Shown here: one piece after another, positions 8,702 through 16,722 of the stretch | Layout of the letters: each line of letters opens with the position of its first letter | Position numbering within the stretch: the stretch's first letter is position 1 | Assembly: GCA_002403995.1 (NCBI GenBank) | Contig: DHIV01000117.1 | Span: 1-30,980 of the forward strand | Reading direction: 5' to 3' | DNA length: 30,980 bases | Source of the DNA: Gallionella sp. UBA4737 | Lineage (GTDB): Bacteria > Pseudomonadota > Gammaproteobacteria > Burkholderiales > Gallionellaceae | Notes under the pieces: model-generated | Database searches by the model: none | The model's input: only the letters and a program-made list of their open reading frames with translations | Told to the model about the DNA's origin: nothing | Position numbers and translations under genes: made by a program

Positions 8702-8810
8702 ACTACTAGCTATTCGACTAATCTGGCAAACTACGCCAGCCAAGTCGCTGGTTACCCACAAGTGTAGAGGGGGCAATCGTGAAAAACGTAGAACCTGAAA
8801 GGAGAGCAAC

Positions 8811-9269
8811 ATGTCGGTGAACAAAGTGATTCTGATAGGCCGCCTGGGCAAAGACCCGGAAACCCGTTACATGACCAGCGGCGAAGCGGTGACCAATGCG
8901 ACGCTGGCGACTTCCGAGAACTGGAAGGACAAGAGCGGCGAAAAGCAGGAAAAGACCGAATGGCATAACCTGGTGTTCTACCGCCGCCTTGCCGAGATCG
9001 CCGGAGAATATCTGAAGAAGGGCTCGCAGATCTACGTCGAGGGAAAACTGCAAACCCGCAAGTGGCAGGACAAGGAAGGCAAGGATCGCTACACCACCGA
9101 GATCGTGGTCAATGAAATGACCATGCTGGGCGGGAAGTCGTCCGGCAGCGGCAGCTTCGAAGTGGTGGAAAACAAACCGGCTGCGGCATCCGGCGGCGCA
9201 GCGCCTGCCAAGGCTGCGCCGGCAGCGAAGGGAAGCTTCGATAATTTCGACGACGATATTCCGTTCTGA
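8811..9269 (+). CDS. ssb: Single-stranded DNA-binding protein
   Basis: SSB coats single-stranded DNA during replication, repair and recombination and works as a tetramer. The protein has 152 residues, a normal length. The N-terminal OB fold starts MSVNKVILIGRLGKDPETRY and continues through WHNLVFYRRLAEIAGEYLKK to TEIVVNEMTMLGGK, about residues 1-110. A flexible Ala/Gly/Ser linker follows, ending in the acidic partner-binding tip DDDIPF. A strong ribosome binding site (AAGGAG) precedes the ATG at 8811. The gene ends at a strong bidirectional terminator. Confidence 0.97.
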   Translation: MSVNKVILIGRLGKDPETRYMTSGEAVTNATLATSENWKDKSGEKQEKTEWHNLVFYRRLAEIAGEYLKKGSQIYVEGKLQTRKWQDKEGKDRYTTEIVVNEMTMLGGKSSGSGSFEVVENKPAAASGGAAPAKAAPAAKGSFDNFDDDIPF

Positions 9270-9290
9270 GGTATAGCTGACTGGCAATGC

Positions 9291-9330
9291 AAAACCCCCT
9301 GCATCGTTTAAACACAGGGGGTTTTCTTTG
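9291..9330. terminator. Bidirectional rho-independent terminator
   Basis: A perfect 11-base stem, AAAACCCCCTG (9291-9301) with CAGGGGGTTTT (9315-9325), encloses a 13-base loop, with a T-rich tail (TTTTCTTTG) on the plus strand. On the minus strand the same stem also ends in a T run. It serves ssb from the left and the convergent response-regulator gene from the right. Confidence 0.9.
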
Positions 9331-9400
9331 TTCGCTGATAAGTGGTTACTGCTGGGCAGAATCGGTGGATATAATTTGCACTGTATCGACCTGCAGCGGA

Positions 9401-10738
9401 TTATTCATCTGATTCGTAATGGATCTCGAGCTTCTTCATTTTTTCCCACAGATTCTTCCGGCTGATGCCGAGTGCGGTGGCTGTTTCAAAGATATGTCCG
9501 CCGTGGCTGCGCAGGATGTCCTGGATGAATTTTCTTTCGCATGCATGAAGATATTCGTTCAGTGATTCGATGCTTTGAATATGTTCCGGATGGGACATTG
9601 GCACTTCATCGAAGAGCAGTTCCGCAGTGAGCACATTTTGTTGGGAGAGGATACATGCGCGCTCCAGGCAATGTTTGAGTTCGCGGATGTTGCCCGGCCA
9701 TGGGTGATCCGATAATGCCTTTTCAGCCGACCGGTGCAGAGTGCGCGGGTCGGAATGCTCTGTTGACCATGTTTCGAGCAGCCGTCCAGCCAGCCACAGG
9801 ATGTCCTCCTTGCGTTCGCGCAAAGGTGGAATATACAGATGGATAACGTGGATCCGATAATACAGATCTTCGCGGAACTTGCCTTCTTCCACCATTTTCT
9901 TCAGATCCTGATGCGTGGCACAAACCAGCCTGATATCTACAGGAATCGGCGTTTCCCCGCCGACGCGGACGATCTGGCGTTCCTGGATGGCGCGCAGAAG
10001 TTTGACTTGCATCGTCGGTGACATTTCACCGATCTCATCAAGGAAAAGTGTGCCTCCGATGGCCAGTTCAAAAACACCTTTTTTGTCACGAACGGCGCCA
10101 GTGAAGGAACCCCTGGCATGGCCAAACAATTCTGATTCCAGCAGAGTCTCGGTAAGCGCGCCGCAATTGACTGCGATAAAAGGTGTTGCGCCAGTTGGAT
10201 CGTGTTGATAGTGAAGCGCCCGTGCAACCCACTCTTTGCCGACACCGGATTCGCCGGTGACCAATACGGACGTCGAGTTCTGGGCGATCCGGGGTAGCAG
10301 TGATTCAACCGTGCGCATTGCGCTGGAAATGCCCAAGCTGATTTTGCCGGCTATTGCCGGCCTTGATTCTACACACAGGTGTTTTACTGTTTCCAGGAGC
10401 TTGTGAATGTCCAACGGTTTGGTGAGATAGTCTTGGGCACCAAGTTTCAGGAGCCTGACGGCGCGGTCGATTGTTCCGTAGCCCGTGGTAAAAATGAACG
10501 GGGGCAGTGTTGTTGCAGTTGCTTTCAATTGCATATACAGGTCTTCGCCATTGATGTCGGGTAGCTGTATATCGCTGATAACAACATCATACTTCTTGCG
10601 GGTCAGAGCCTGGATCGCGTCTCGACCGGTCTTGAACCAATCGCATTCGAAGTCCTCCAGATCCAGGCGATCCGAGAGCGCTTCGCCCATGATCGGATCG
10701 TCTTCAATCAAACAGATACGATATGGCATAGCGTTCAC
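9401..10738 (-). CDS. NtrC-family sigma54-dependent response regulator
   Basis: This protein of 445 residues is a three-domain enhancer-binding activator. The receiver domain (about residues 5-120) has the acidic pocket E12/D13/D14, phospho-acceptor D56 (VVISDIQLPD) and K107. The AAA+ domain (about 135-365) has Walker A GESGVGKE (162-169), the sigma54-contacting loop GSFTGA (210-215, a common variant of GAFTGA) and Walker B GGTLFLDEIGE. The C-terminus holds a Fis-type helix-turn-helix (TATALGISRKNLWEKMKKL). The GTG start at 10738 has GGAGGT just upstream and overlaps the kinase stop by 4 bases, so the pair is translationally coupled. With an intact sigma54 loop, it should need a sigma54 promoter; one lies before the cytochrome cluster starting at 13080. 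I infer that this regulator controls that cluster. Confidence 0.95.
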   Translation of the reverse strand: MNAMPYRICLIEDDPIMGEALSDRLDLEDFECDWFKTGRDAIQALTRKKYDVVISDIQLPDINGEDLYMQLKATATTLPPFIFTTGYGTIDRAVRLLKLGAQDYLTKPLDIHKLLETVKHLCVESRPAIAGKISLGISSAMRTVESLLPRIAQNSTSVLVTGESGVGKEWVARALHYQHDPTGATPFIAVNCGALTETLLESELFGHARGSFTGAVRDKKGVFELAIGGTLFLDEIGEMSPTMQVKLLRAIQERQIVRVGGETPIPVDIRLVCATHQDLKKMVEEGKFREDLYYRIHVIHLYIPPLRERKEDILWLAGRLLETWSTEHSDPRTLHRSAEKALSDHPWPGNIRELKHCLERACILSQQNVLTAELLFDEVPMSHPEHIQSIESLNEYLHACERKFIQDILRSHGGHIFETATALGISRKNLWEKMKKLEIHYESDE

Positions 10739-12192
10739 GTCGCACCTCCCAAGGGGATGTCTACGGTGAAATGCATCTGGTTATTCGATTCCCTCTTTAC
10801 GCTGACGTGTCCTCCAAGTTGATGCACGATCTGATATGTCACCCATAAGCCGAGACCGTGCCCGCTTTCACCCAACGAGAAGAATGGTTCGAACAGGTGT
10901 GCGATCTGCTCGTCGGATAAAGTCTTGCCGTTGTTTGCCACGGAGAGCTGCAGTTGTTTGTCTGCGATACCGATATCGAAGTTGACTTCGCCTTGTTGCG
11001 ATGCCGCCTGAACTGCATTGAGCAGCAGGTTGATCAGTATCTGGCGCACGAATGTGGCAGGCAAAGAAACTTCTTCATCCATGCTGTTGTGCCAGCCGAT
11101 GTGCAAACCTTTTTTGCGGGCCATGGGTGTGATCAGGGTCAATACGTCCTCGATATCCTGTGGTGTCAGATTGCGACTGTGTATCTTGGCTTCCACCAGC
11201 AATGCGCCCACGGTGTCTTTGATCTGGGTCAGTCCGCGCTCGATCAGTGTGATGGTCTTCATCGTGTGTGGATCGACATCACTATAGCATTTTAGCGTGT
11301 CGATGGCGGTGAGCATCCCGCTCAGCGGATTGTTGATTTCGTGGGCGATTCCTGCCGAGAGTTGTCCCAGCGCCGCCAACCGTTCCGATTGCACCATTTT
11401 CTTTTCCAGTTCCTCCTTGTCCCGGAGATCTTTCAGCATCTGCGTATAGGCCTCGAACAGTCTGCCGAGTTCATCGCGATGGGCATACAGCTGCGGGTCC
11501 AGATCTTCCGGCCATTTCCTGCTGATTTCTCCCATGCGTGCTGTCAATTGCACCAGTGGCCATGCCATACGCCGGCCCCAGTACCAGTTGATCGGGAGCA
11601 GGATGGCGAGAATGATGGCCCCTGCTGACAATCCCTGCCAAGCGATGTGGGCGAAGCTGGGCAGGAAGACATTCTTGGGGTAGATAATGATCAGGGTGCC
11701 GAGATGTGCGACCCCATTGGCGATGGGAGTTGCGAAATAATAATATTTTGACCCGGGCAGATCGATCTCTTGTGAACTGTGTTCATCCATCCGGTTGATA
11801 CGGTCTGCAAGCAAGCCGTATTCCGGGCTCGATCGACGCAGTTCGGTGAGAGCGGGGGTGGATACCGGGTGCGCGGACACCACGATTCGCAAGCTGTTGT
11901 CGACAACCAGAATGGTTTCCGCTTTGATGGGATTCGAGCCGGGTATCGTGCTTTCGAGTGGAGCGGAGATGATTTCATATGCCCGCCCCAAATCGTCGTG
12001 CAGTATCGCCGGAACCAGATCCGCTTTCAGCGAATAACCCATGATCTCCGCATCGACGTGTAGATTATCGTGGAGATTGTCATATGCGTTAACCATGAAT
12101 GTACCCGCCACGGCCAGTTCGGTGATGACAATGAGCAGTCCTCCCCAAAGAGGGATCTTGTACCTGAAACTAAGATCCAGTATCCATTTCAT
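10735..12192 (-). CDS. Membrane sensor histidine kinase
   Basis: This protein of 485 residues is the cognate kinase of the overlapping NtrC-type regulator. Transmembrane helix 1 (about 14-36) and helix 2 (about 180-202) enclose a periplasmic sensor region of about 140 residues. This region has no cysteine or heme motif and resembles a Cache/PAS-like sensor. A HAMP-like linker follows, then HisKA with H284 (GIAHEINNPLSG) and HATPase with N388/N392 (INLLLNAVQAA) and G-box GHGLGLW (444-450). The NtrB/DctB-like H-box fits a sigma54 activator partner. I chose the ATG at 12192 because GGTGAG sits 6 bases upstream; an in-frame GTG at 12210 is possible. The signal is unknown; redox state, Fe(II) or a small acid are candidates by context only. 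Confidence 0.93.
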   Translation of the reverse strand: MKWILDLSFRYKIPLWGGLLIVITELAVAGTFMVNAYDNLHDNLHVDAEIMGYSLKADLVPAILHDDLGRAYEIISAPLESTIPGSNPIKAETILVVDNSLRIVVSAHPVSTPALTELRRSSPEYGLLADRINRMDEHSSQEIDLPGSKYYYFATPIANGVAHLGTLIIIYPKNVFLPSFAHIAWQGLSAGAIILAILLPINWYWGRRMAWPLVQLTARMGEISRKWPEDLDPQLYAHRDELGRLFEAYTQMLKDLRDKEELEKKMVQSERLAALGQLSAGIAHEINNPLSGMLTAIDTLKCYSDVDPHTMKTITLIERGLTQIKDTVGALLVEAKIHSRNLTPQDIEDVLTLITPMARKKGLHIGWHNSMDEEVSLPATFVRQILINLLLNAVQAASQQGEVNFDIGIADKQLQLSVANNGKTLSDEQIAHLFEPFFSLGESGHGLGLWVTYQIVHQLGGHVSVKRESNNQMHFTVDIPLGGAT

Positions 12193-12313
12193 GGCTTGCT
12201 CACCGCACACATTGTTTATTGAACATGCTCTATTGCCCCGGCCAGGCTGGAGTTAACGCAGGAACTGAAGATAAATCGTAACATATTGACGATAATGATT
12301 TAAAAATAAATCC

Positions 12314-12331
12314 TGTTACATAATGGTAACG
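12314..12331. promoter_or_regulatory. Operator copy 1, TGTTAC-N6-GTAACG
   Basis: The left half TGTTAC (12314-12319) and right half GTAACG (12326-12331) form an inverted repeat with a 6-base spacer, one base off the perfect copy at 12793. Its centre lies about 130 bases upstream of the kinase start codon and 41 bases from operator copy 2, close to four helical turns. It probably binds the adjacent response regulator and may serve autoregulation. Confidence 0.6.
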
Positions 12332-12354
12332 ATTTCCATATAAGTCTTTACTGT

Positions 12355-12372
12355 TGTTACCTATAGGGAACA
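12355..12372. promoter_or_regulatory. Operator copy 2, TGTTAC-N6-GGAACA
   Basis: Left half TGTTAC (12355-12360), spacer CTATAG, right half GGAACA (12367-12372), with one mismatch to the perfect palindrome. It has the same spacing as copies 1 and 3, and it starts exactly 41 bases after copy 1, which would put both on one face of the DNA helix, as for cooperative binding of activator dimers. Confidence 0.6.
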
Positions 12373-12550
12373 CGGGCTATTTCTTTGCGATTTCACGAGG
12401 TAGCAAATCAAAGTTCCGCCGAGTGTTCCAAAATCACAATCGGTAATATTGTTCAGCCGATTCATGCTGATATGCAACAGCAAGATGAACTCTGCTGATG
12501 GCTGGATATCTTGGGCAGGAGATCGTTGAACGTTACTTTAGCATTATCCT

Positions 12551-12566
12551 TGCAAGTCCCATGCCG
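12551..12566 (-). promoter_or_regulatory. Candidate sigma54 promoter toward kinase-regulator operon
   Basis: On the minus strand the sequence reads CGGCAT-N5-TTGCA. It keeps the essential GG of the -24 element and GC of the -12 element 12 bases apart, but deviates at two other -24 positions. A start near 12541 would leave a leader of about 350 bases before the kinase ATG. Operator copy 3 would then lie about 260 bases upstream. It is a weak match and may be chance. Confidence 0.3.
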
Positions 12567-12792
12567 TATAGATGTCTGGACGTGATCGTCATCGCGGTTT
12601 TCTGACCCGGTGTAAACATGCAAACCTTCTGCAACCTGAATCAGAGAGCTAGATTAGGGATAGCTATGCCTGATAAGTCATGACGGAAACAGCCCGCTGT
12701 GTCAGTGGCGCATAAAACTCCATTGGCAAAAGTGGGATAAGCAGGCTGTGATTTCAACAATTGCCCTGCAGCATCATCAGTATGATTTTTGA

Positions 12793-12810
12793 TGTTACTG
12801 GAAAGTAACA
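12793..12810. promoter_or_regulatory. Operator copy 3, perfect TGTTAC-N6-GTAACA (enhancer site)
   Basis: Perfect inverted repeat: TGTTAC (12793-12798), spacer TGGAAA, GTAACA (12805-12810). Its centre is about 230 bases upstream of the predicted transcription start of the cytochrome operon, in the usual range for enhancers bound by NtrC-type activators. Two near-identical copies occur next to the gene of the presumed binding protein. Confidence 0.7.
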
Positions 12811-13005
12811 CGCCAATGCGAAACAGGTTCGAAGTCTTGCCTGAACATCGAATTTTTGAATCTAGGGCATATACAAAGGTAAGTCCGGAAATATAGTTGT
12901 CAAAGCCGTTCGTTCGTTCACCGCCATGTATTTTAATGGCTTTATTTCCATCGCCCATCAAATGCCCATTCTGTCGGGATCTTGTATCCAGCAAGCCGGC
13001 ACTGA

Positions 13006-13021
13006 TGGCACGTCTATTGCT
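13006..13021 (+). promoter_or_regulatory. Sigma54 (-24/-12) promoter of electron-transfer operon
   Basis: The sequence TGGCACG-TCTA-TTGCT matches the sigma54 consensus TGGCACG-N4-TTGCW at every fixed position. The GG (13007-13008) and GC (13019-13020) elements are exactly 12 bases apart. The start of transcription would be near 13031, giving a leader of about 49 bases before the cytochrome ATG at 13080. The neighbouring divergent operon encodes a sigma54 activator with an intact contact loop, so promoter and regulator fit each other. Confidence 0.85.
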
Positions 13022-13079
13022 GAATTCGATGTATCAGAATCAATCCGAAAAATACGGCCATTAAGTAGTGGAGATAAAT

Positions 13080-13436
13080 ATGACATACCAAGCCTTTAAT
13101 AAAGAGTTGTTCGGAATCGTATGCGCTGCGGTTGCACTGACATTTTCATCAGGCTCTTTTGCTGCCGTAGATGTTGATGCCGCGAAAGCATTGGCACGCG
13201 AGAACAGCTGTTTCAAGTGTCACGGTACCGATAAGGATAAAGACGGGCCTGCCTATACCAAAGTTGCCGCCAAATATCGTGGCAAGCCCGATGCCGAAGC
13301 AAGATTGATCCATCATATTACATCAGGGGAAAAGGCAAAGTTTCCGGATGGTCATGAGGAAGAACACAAGAATATCAAGGGCAAAGCATCACCCGAAGAA
13401 ATCAAGAATCTCGTCGATTGGGTACTTTCGCTGTAA
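13080..13436 (+). CDS. mtoD: Periplasmic monoheme c-type cytochrome, MtoD-like
   Basis: This protein of 118 residues has a signal peptide (cleavage likely after SFAA, about residue 29) and one heme site, CFKCH (44-48), in a class I cytochrome c fold. By position and size it corresponds to MtoD, the periplasmic shuttle in the iron-oxidation locus of Sideroxydans. An unusual point is that the mature protein has no methionine at all, so the usual Met axial ligand is absent; H92 or H96 in the segment PDGHEEEHKN, or H78/H79, may replace it. I chose the ATG at 13080 because GGAG lies 6 bases upstream; an in-frame GTG at 13068 has no such site. It is first in the cluster, behind the sigma54 promoter. 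The symbol is given by analogy. Confidence 0.85.
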   Translation: MTYQAFNKELFGIVCAAVALTFSSGSFAAVDVDAAKALARENSCFKCHGTDKDKDGPAYTKVAAKYRGKPDAEARLIHHITSGEKAKFPDGHEEEHKNIKGKASPEEIKNLVDWVLSL

Positions 13437-13485
13437 GCATTCAGGGCTTACCCAGCCGGGCACAATTATAAAGTCGGGGTGAAAA

Positions 13486-14550
13486 ATGATGTTCTTACGA
13501 AAAGAATGGGTTTTGTGTGTGCTCATCGGATGCCTGGGTTTGGTATCGGCCGCATGGTCTGAAGAATCACTTGAGCAACAGAACCAGGCGACCAGCGCTG
13601 TAATTCCGGCACCGGTTTTATCACAGGGTCTTCCGGAAATGGCACCGGCTCCTTTGGATGTGGCAGCTGCGTCCTTGAAAAAGGATGCGGTCTGCACGAG
13701 GTGCCATGATGAAAGTGAGACTAAACCGATCCTGGCCATCTATCAGACCAAACATGGCGTCAGGGCGGATCCCCGCACTCCCAATTGCCAATCTTGCCAC
13801 GGCGACAGTGAAAGACACCTGCATGGTGATCCTAATCAAAAGGGTCGCGCAGCTCCGGATGTTCTTTTTGGGACAAAAAGAGGAACTTCAGGCTCCTACG
13901 CTCCAAGCGACTCAACAGTACAGAATGATGCCTGTCTCTCCTGTCACAATAAGGATGCAAAACGTTCACACTGGGAGGGAAGTACACACCAGAGGCGTGA
14001 CGTAGCATGTGCCTCGTGCCACCAAATCCATACTGCGCACGACAAGGTGCGGGACAAACGTACACAGCCCGAAATTTGCTTTACCTGCCACAAGGAGCAG
14101 CGCGCGCAAATCGACCGGGCTTCACATCATCCGATTCCCGAGGGCAAGATGAGCTGCTCCGATTGCCATAATCCGCACGGTTCAATCGGCCCCAAACTCA
14201 TGAAGCGCGATAGCGTGAATGAAACCTGCTACACCTGCCATATGGAAAAACGCGGGCCGTTCGTGCAAGACCACGAACCTGTCGGCGAGGACTGCACGAT
14301 CTGCCATAACCCGCATGGCACCACCGCTGAAAGCATGCTGAAGATGCGGCCGCCGTTCCTGTGCCAATCGTGCCATACGCCGCATTCCCCAGTGCAGCTT
14401 TCGCTGACCGGTCAGACGCCGCCTTCACCAAACAGTCTGGGTTGGTGGAATGGTGCCGCCATCACCCAGGGCCGGGGTTGCGTGAACTGCCACAGCCAGA
14501 TACACGGCAGCAACAACCCGAACGCGGCGAATAATCCGCTCTTCCGTTGA
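13486..14550 (+). CDS. mtoA: Periplasmic decaheme cytochrome, MtoA/MtrA/PioA family
   Basis: This protein of 354 residues has a signal peptide (about 1-22) and exactly ten CxxCH heme sites, starting at residues 70, 101, 150, 175, 198, 224, 248, 270, 293 and 332. Length and heme spacing fit the MtrA/MtoA/PioA family, in which a chain of ten hemes threads through an outer-membrane barrel to carry electrons across the membrane. Recurrent NPHG motifs after CxxCH (DCHNPHG, ICHNPHG) are typical. A stretch of about 45 residues rich in Pro/Ala and Gln precedes the first heme. The next gene encodes the matching barrel, 24 bases downstream. GGGGTG before the ATG supports the start. In iron oxidisers it is called mtoA, in reducers mtrA; sequence alone does not decide direction. 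Confidence 0.95.
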   Translation: MMFLRKEWVLCVLIGCLGLVSAAWSEESLEQQNQATSAVIPAPVLSQGLPEMAPAPLDVAAASLKKDAVCTRCHDESETKPILAIYQTKHGVRADPRTPNCQSCHGDSERHLHGDPNQKGRAAPDVLFGTKRGTSGSYAPSDSTVQNDACLSCHNKDAKRSHWEGSTHQRRDVACASCHQIHTAHDKVRDKRTQPEICFTCHKEQRAQIDRASHHPIPEGKMSCSDCHNPHGSIGPKLMKRDSVNETCYTCHMEKRGPFVQDHEPVGEDCTICHNPHGTTAESMLKMRPPFLCQSCHTPHSPVQLSLTGQTPPSPNSLGWWNGAAITQGRGCVNCHSQIHGSNNPNAANNPLFR

Positions 14551-14574
14551 AATTATGCTAATGGGGAAATGATC

Positions 14575-16722
14575 ATGAAAATAGCCAAAAAGCAATTCGG
14601 ATCCAGCCAAAAACTCCTGACCCTCATTGTGCTCGCGGCCTTTGGGTCGGCGCACGCCGAAGAGGATGAAGTCTCGCAACTTATTACTCCGGAAAGTTCT
14701 GTAAGCACCGGGCTGGGGGTTGCCACTGGCGACAGCAAGGGCAGGACGATCTTCGGGCAATACAACGGCCTGCGCAATAACGACACCAATCTTTTGTTGG
14801 ATTTTAATATTGTCAAACTCCAGAAGGCGACAGGGCTATGGACTAAATTCGAGGGACACAATCTTGGTCTGGATAACCGCGAACTGAGCTTCTCGCAGAA
14901 TAAACAGGGAGATTGGAAATACGATTTTGAATATAGCGAAATCGTTCGCCATGATCCGCGCACCATCAATACCGGCTTGCTGAATGCCGGCACGACCACG
15001 CCAACCGTGGTCAGCCTGACTGCGCCGGTGACCGGGACGGATCTGAACCTAGAGATCAAGCGTAAGGAGCTCAGTGTCGGTGCGGAGAAATGGCTTACCC
15101 CCAAACTCATGTTCGAGGCAAATGCCAAAAATGAAGACAGAAACGGAGCACGCTTGTCCGGTACAGGCATCGCCTGCATGCCACCGGGCTTCTCTTCAAT
15201 CCCATGCAGCAGCCTGGCTGCTGCAATGCTGATGTTGCCCGAGCCAATCAACTCCGTTACCAAACAGTTTGAAGCCAAACTGAATTACTCGGGCGAGAAA
15301 TTCATGGTGAGCTGGGGCTATTACGGTTCGTTTTTTACCAACGCAAACGGATCCATGAACCCAACGGTGAATGGCAATTTGGTGAATCCGGATGGCACGA
15401 CTCTTGATACTAGTGTTTCCCCCGGCAATACCCTGGCAGGCTACCTGCAGCAATCTGTGGCTTTGTCACCTGACAACCAAGCGCAACAGCTTTATGTCTC
15501 CGGAAATTATGCCTTCACCCCGACGACCCGCTCGACCTTCAAGTACGCCTATACCCACGCCACACAGAATCAGGACTTCGGCAGCGTGGGCCTGATTGGT
15601 GCACCAGCAGGCGTCAGCAATCTGGGCGGGGTTCTGGACAGCAACGTCGCACAGCTGGGTGTGACGGCCCTACCCATGGTCAAGCTTTCCGTGCTGGGCA
15701 ATCTGCATTACGAAGACAAGGCGGATAAGACCCCGCTCGCTTTATATAGCGGCGCTTATACGAACGATCTGAATTCGTCGAAGAAGCTCACCGGCAAACT
15801 GGAAGCGAGTTATAGACTGCCGGATAACCTTCGGGCGACCCTGGGGCTCGATTACGCGTCGGTGCACCGCGATCTCCCGGTCAGCACTGCAGCAGTCTTA
15901 AACGCCGCACTGCCTCCGCTTAGCGGTTTGCGTGAGGATACAAAGGAGATCGGTTATCGGGCCGAATTGCGGCGTTCCCTGTCTGAAACGATCAATGCCG
16001 CTATCAGCTATGAGCAAACCAAACGCAATGGCGGAAGCTGGTTGAATATCGGACCCCTTAACCCTGTCGGCACCTACCCGATGACGATGTTGGATCGCAA
16101 ACGTGACAAGGTGAAGGTATCTGCGGATTGGACACCGATCGACAAGTTGTCGCTGCAGTTCATGTTTGAGGATGGAAAAGATTCTTATACAGGCCCGACT
16201 GATAAGGGTTTTCGTGACACTGGGATGAGAACTTATGGCGTAGATGCGGCCCTTAATCTGTCCCAGAAATGGAAGCTGACCGGCTATGTTAACCGGGGCA
16301 ACCAGACCCTGCATGTAGACCACAACATCGGATACATGGCCGAACTGGAGAACGTCAATACCGGCATCGATATTGGTGTGGTCGGCAAACTGAACAGCAG
16401 ACTCGAGACGGGTGGAGATGTGTCGTATATGAAAGACAGCAATCGCTATCAGCAAAGCATGGCTACAGGAGCGCCGATAGTCGGGGGAGGATTGCCAGAT
16501 GTTACTTATAGCGTGATCAGTCTGAAACTTTACGGCAAGTATGCGTTGAAGGATAACGCCGATATTCGTGTCGACCTGGTGCACCAGAGTGTGCGGTTTG
16601 ACGAGTGGACATGGGGATACAACGGTACGCCCTTTGCCTATTCGGACAATACGACTGTGTCGATGCAACAGAACCAGAGCGTGACTTTCCTTGGTGCGAG
16701 TTATGTTTACAAATTCAGGTGA
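14575..16722 (+). CDS. mtoB: Outer-membrane beta-barrel porin, MtoB/MtrB/PioB family
   Basis: This protein of 715 residues has a signal peptide ending AHA (residue 28). The rest is built of alternating beta strands with aromatic girdles, and ends in ASYVYKFR, as expected for a large barrel. MtrB/MtoB proteins form a 26-strand sheath around the decaheme MtrA/MtoA partner, and the gene directly follows that partner. The N-terminal CxxC pair of Shewanella MtrB is absent; the only two cysteines I saw are farther in (CMPPGFSSIPC, about residue 200), possibly a disulfide in an extracellular loop. I chose the ATG at 14575 because GGGG lies 8 bases upstream, while the in-frame ATG at 14569 touches it. 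The assignment is by position, size and barrel character. Confidence 0.92.
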   Translation: MKIAKKQFGSSQKLLTLIVLAAFGSAHAEEDEVSQLITPESSVSTGLGVATGDSKGRTIFGQYNGLRNNDTNLLLDFNIVKLQKATGLWTKFEGHNLGLDNRELSFSQNKQGDWKYDFEYSEIVRHDPRTINTGLLNAGTTTPTVVSLTAPVTGTDLNLEIKRKELSVGAEKWLTPKLMFEANAKNEDRNGARLSGTGIACMPPGFSSIPCSSLAAAMLMLPEPINSVTKQFEAKLNYSGEKFMVSWGYYGSFFTNANGSMNPTVNGNLVNPDGTTLDTSVSPGNTLAGYLQQSVALSPDNQAQQLYVSGNYAFTPTTRSTFKYAYTHATQNQDFGSVGLIGAPAGVSNLGGVLDSNVAQLGVTALPMVKLSVLGNLHYEDKADKTPLALYSGAYTNDLNSSKKLTGKLEASYRLPDNLRATLGLDYASVHRDLPVSTAAVLNAALPPLSGLREDTKEIGYRAELRRSLSETINAAISYEQTKRNGGSWLNIGPLNPVGTYPMTMLDRKRDKVKVSADWTPIDKLSLQFMFEDGKDSYTGPTDKGFRDTGMRTYGVDAALNLSQKWKLTGYVNRGNQTLHVDHNIGYMAELENVNTGIDIGVVGKLNSRLETGGDVSYMKDSNRYQQSMATGAPIVGGGLPDVTYSVISLKLYGKYALKDNADIRVDLVHQSVRFDEWTWGYNGTPFAYSDNTTVSMQQNQSVTFLGASYVYKFR

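Larger units (their letters stand above)
12193..13079. promoter_or_regulatory. 887-base divergent control region between kinase and cytochrome operons
   Basis: This long intergenic stretch lies between the divergent kinase-regulator operon and the electron-transfer cluster. I found no convincing gene in it. It contains three copies of the inverted repeat TGTTAC-N6-GTAACA (12314, 12355, 12793), an isolated half site GTAACA (12278-12283), a strong sigma54 promoter for the cytochrome genes (13006-13021) and a weaker sigma54-like site facing the kinase gene (12551-12566). The segment nearest the kinase gene (12270-12400) is AT-rich. This is a layout expected for a sigma54 system needing DNA looping. 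Confidence 0.7.

Noticed and set aside
7135..8851. Long open frames overlapping the MFS gene in other frames and on the other strand
   Set aside because: They are shadows of a GC-rich gene with strong MFS motifs; their translations are Arg/His/Gln-rich with no ribosome binding site.
12641..12994. A 117-residue minus-strand frame in the control region
   Set aside because: It has no ribosome binding site, no recognisable motif, and contains the perfect operator copy; it is more likely noncoding regulatory DNA.
14553..15278. A 241-residue minus-strand frame opposite the barrel gene
   Set aside because: The plus strand encodes a coherent signal peptide and beta strands; the opposite frame is Ser/Leu-rich with no family resemblance.
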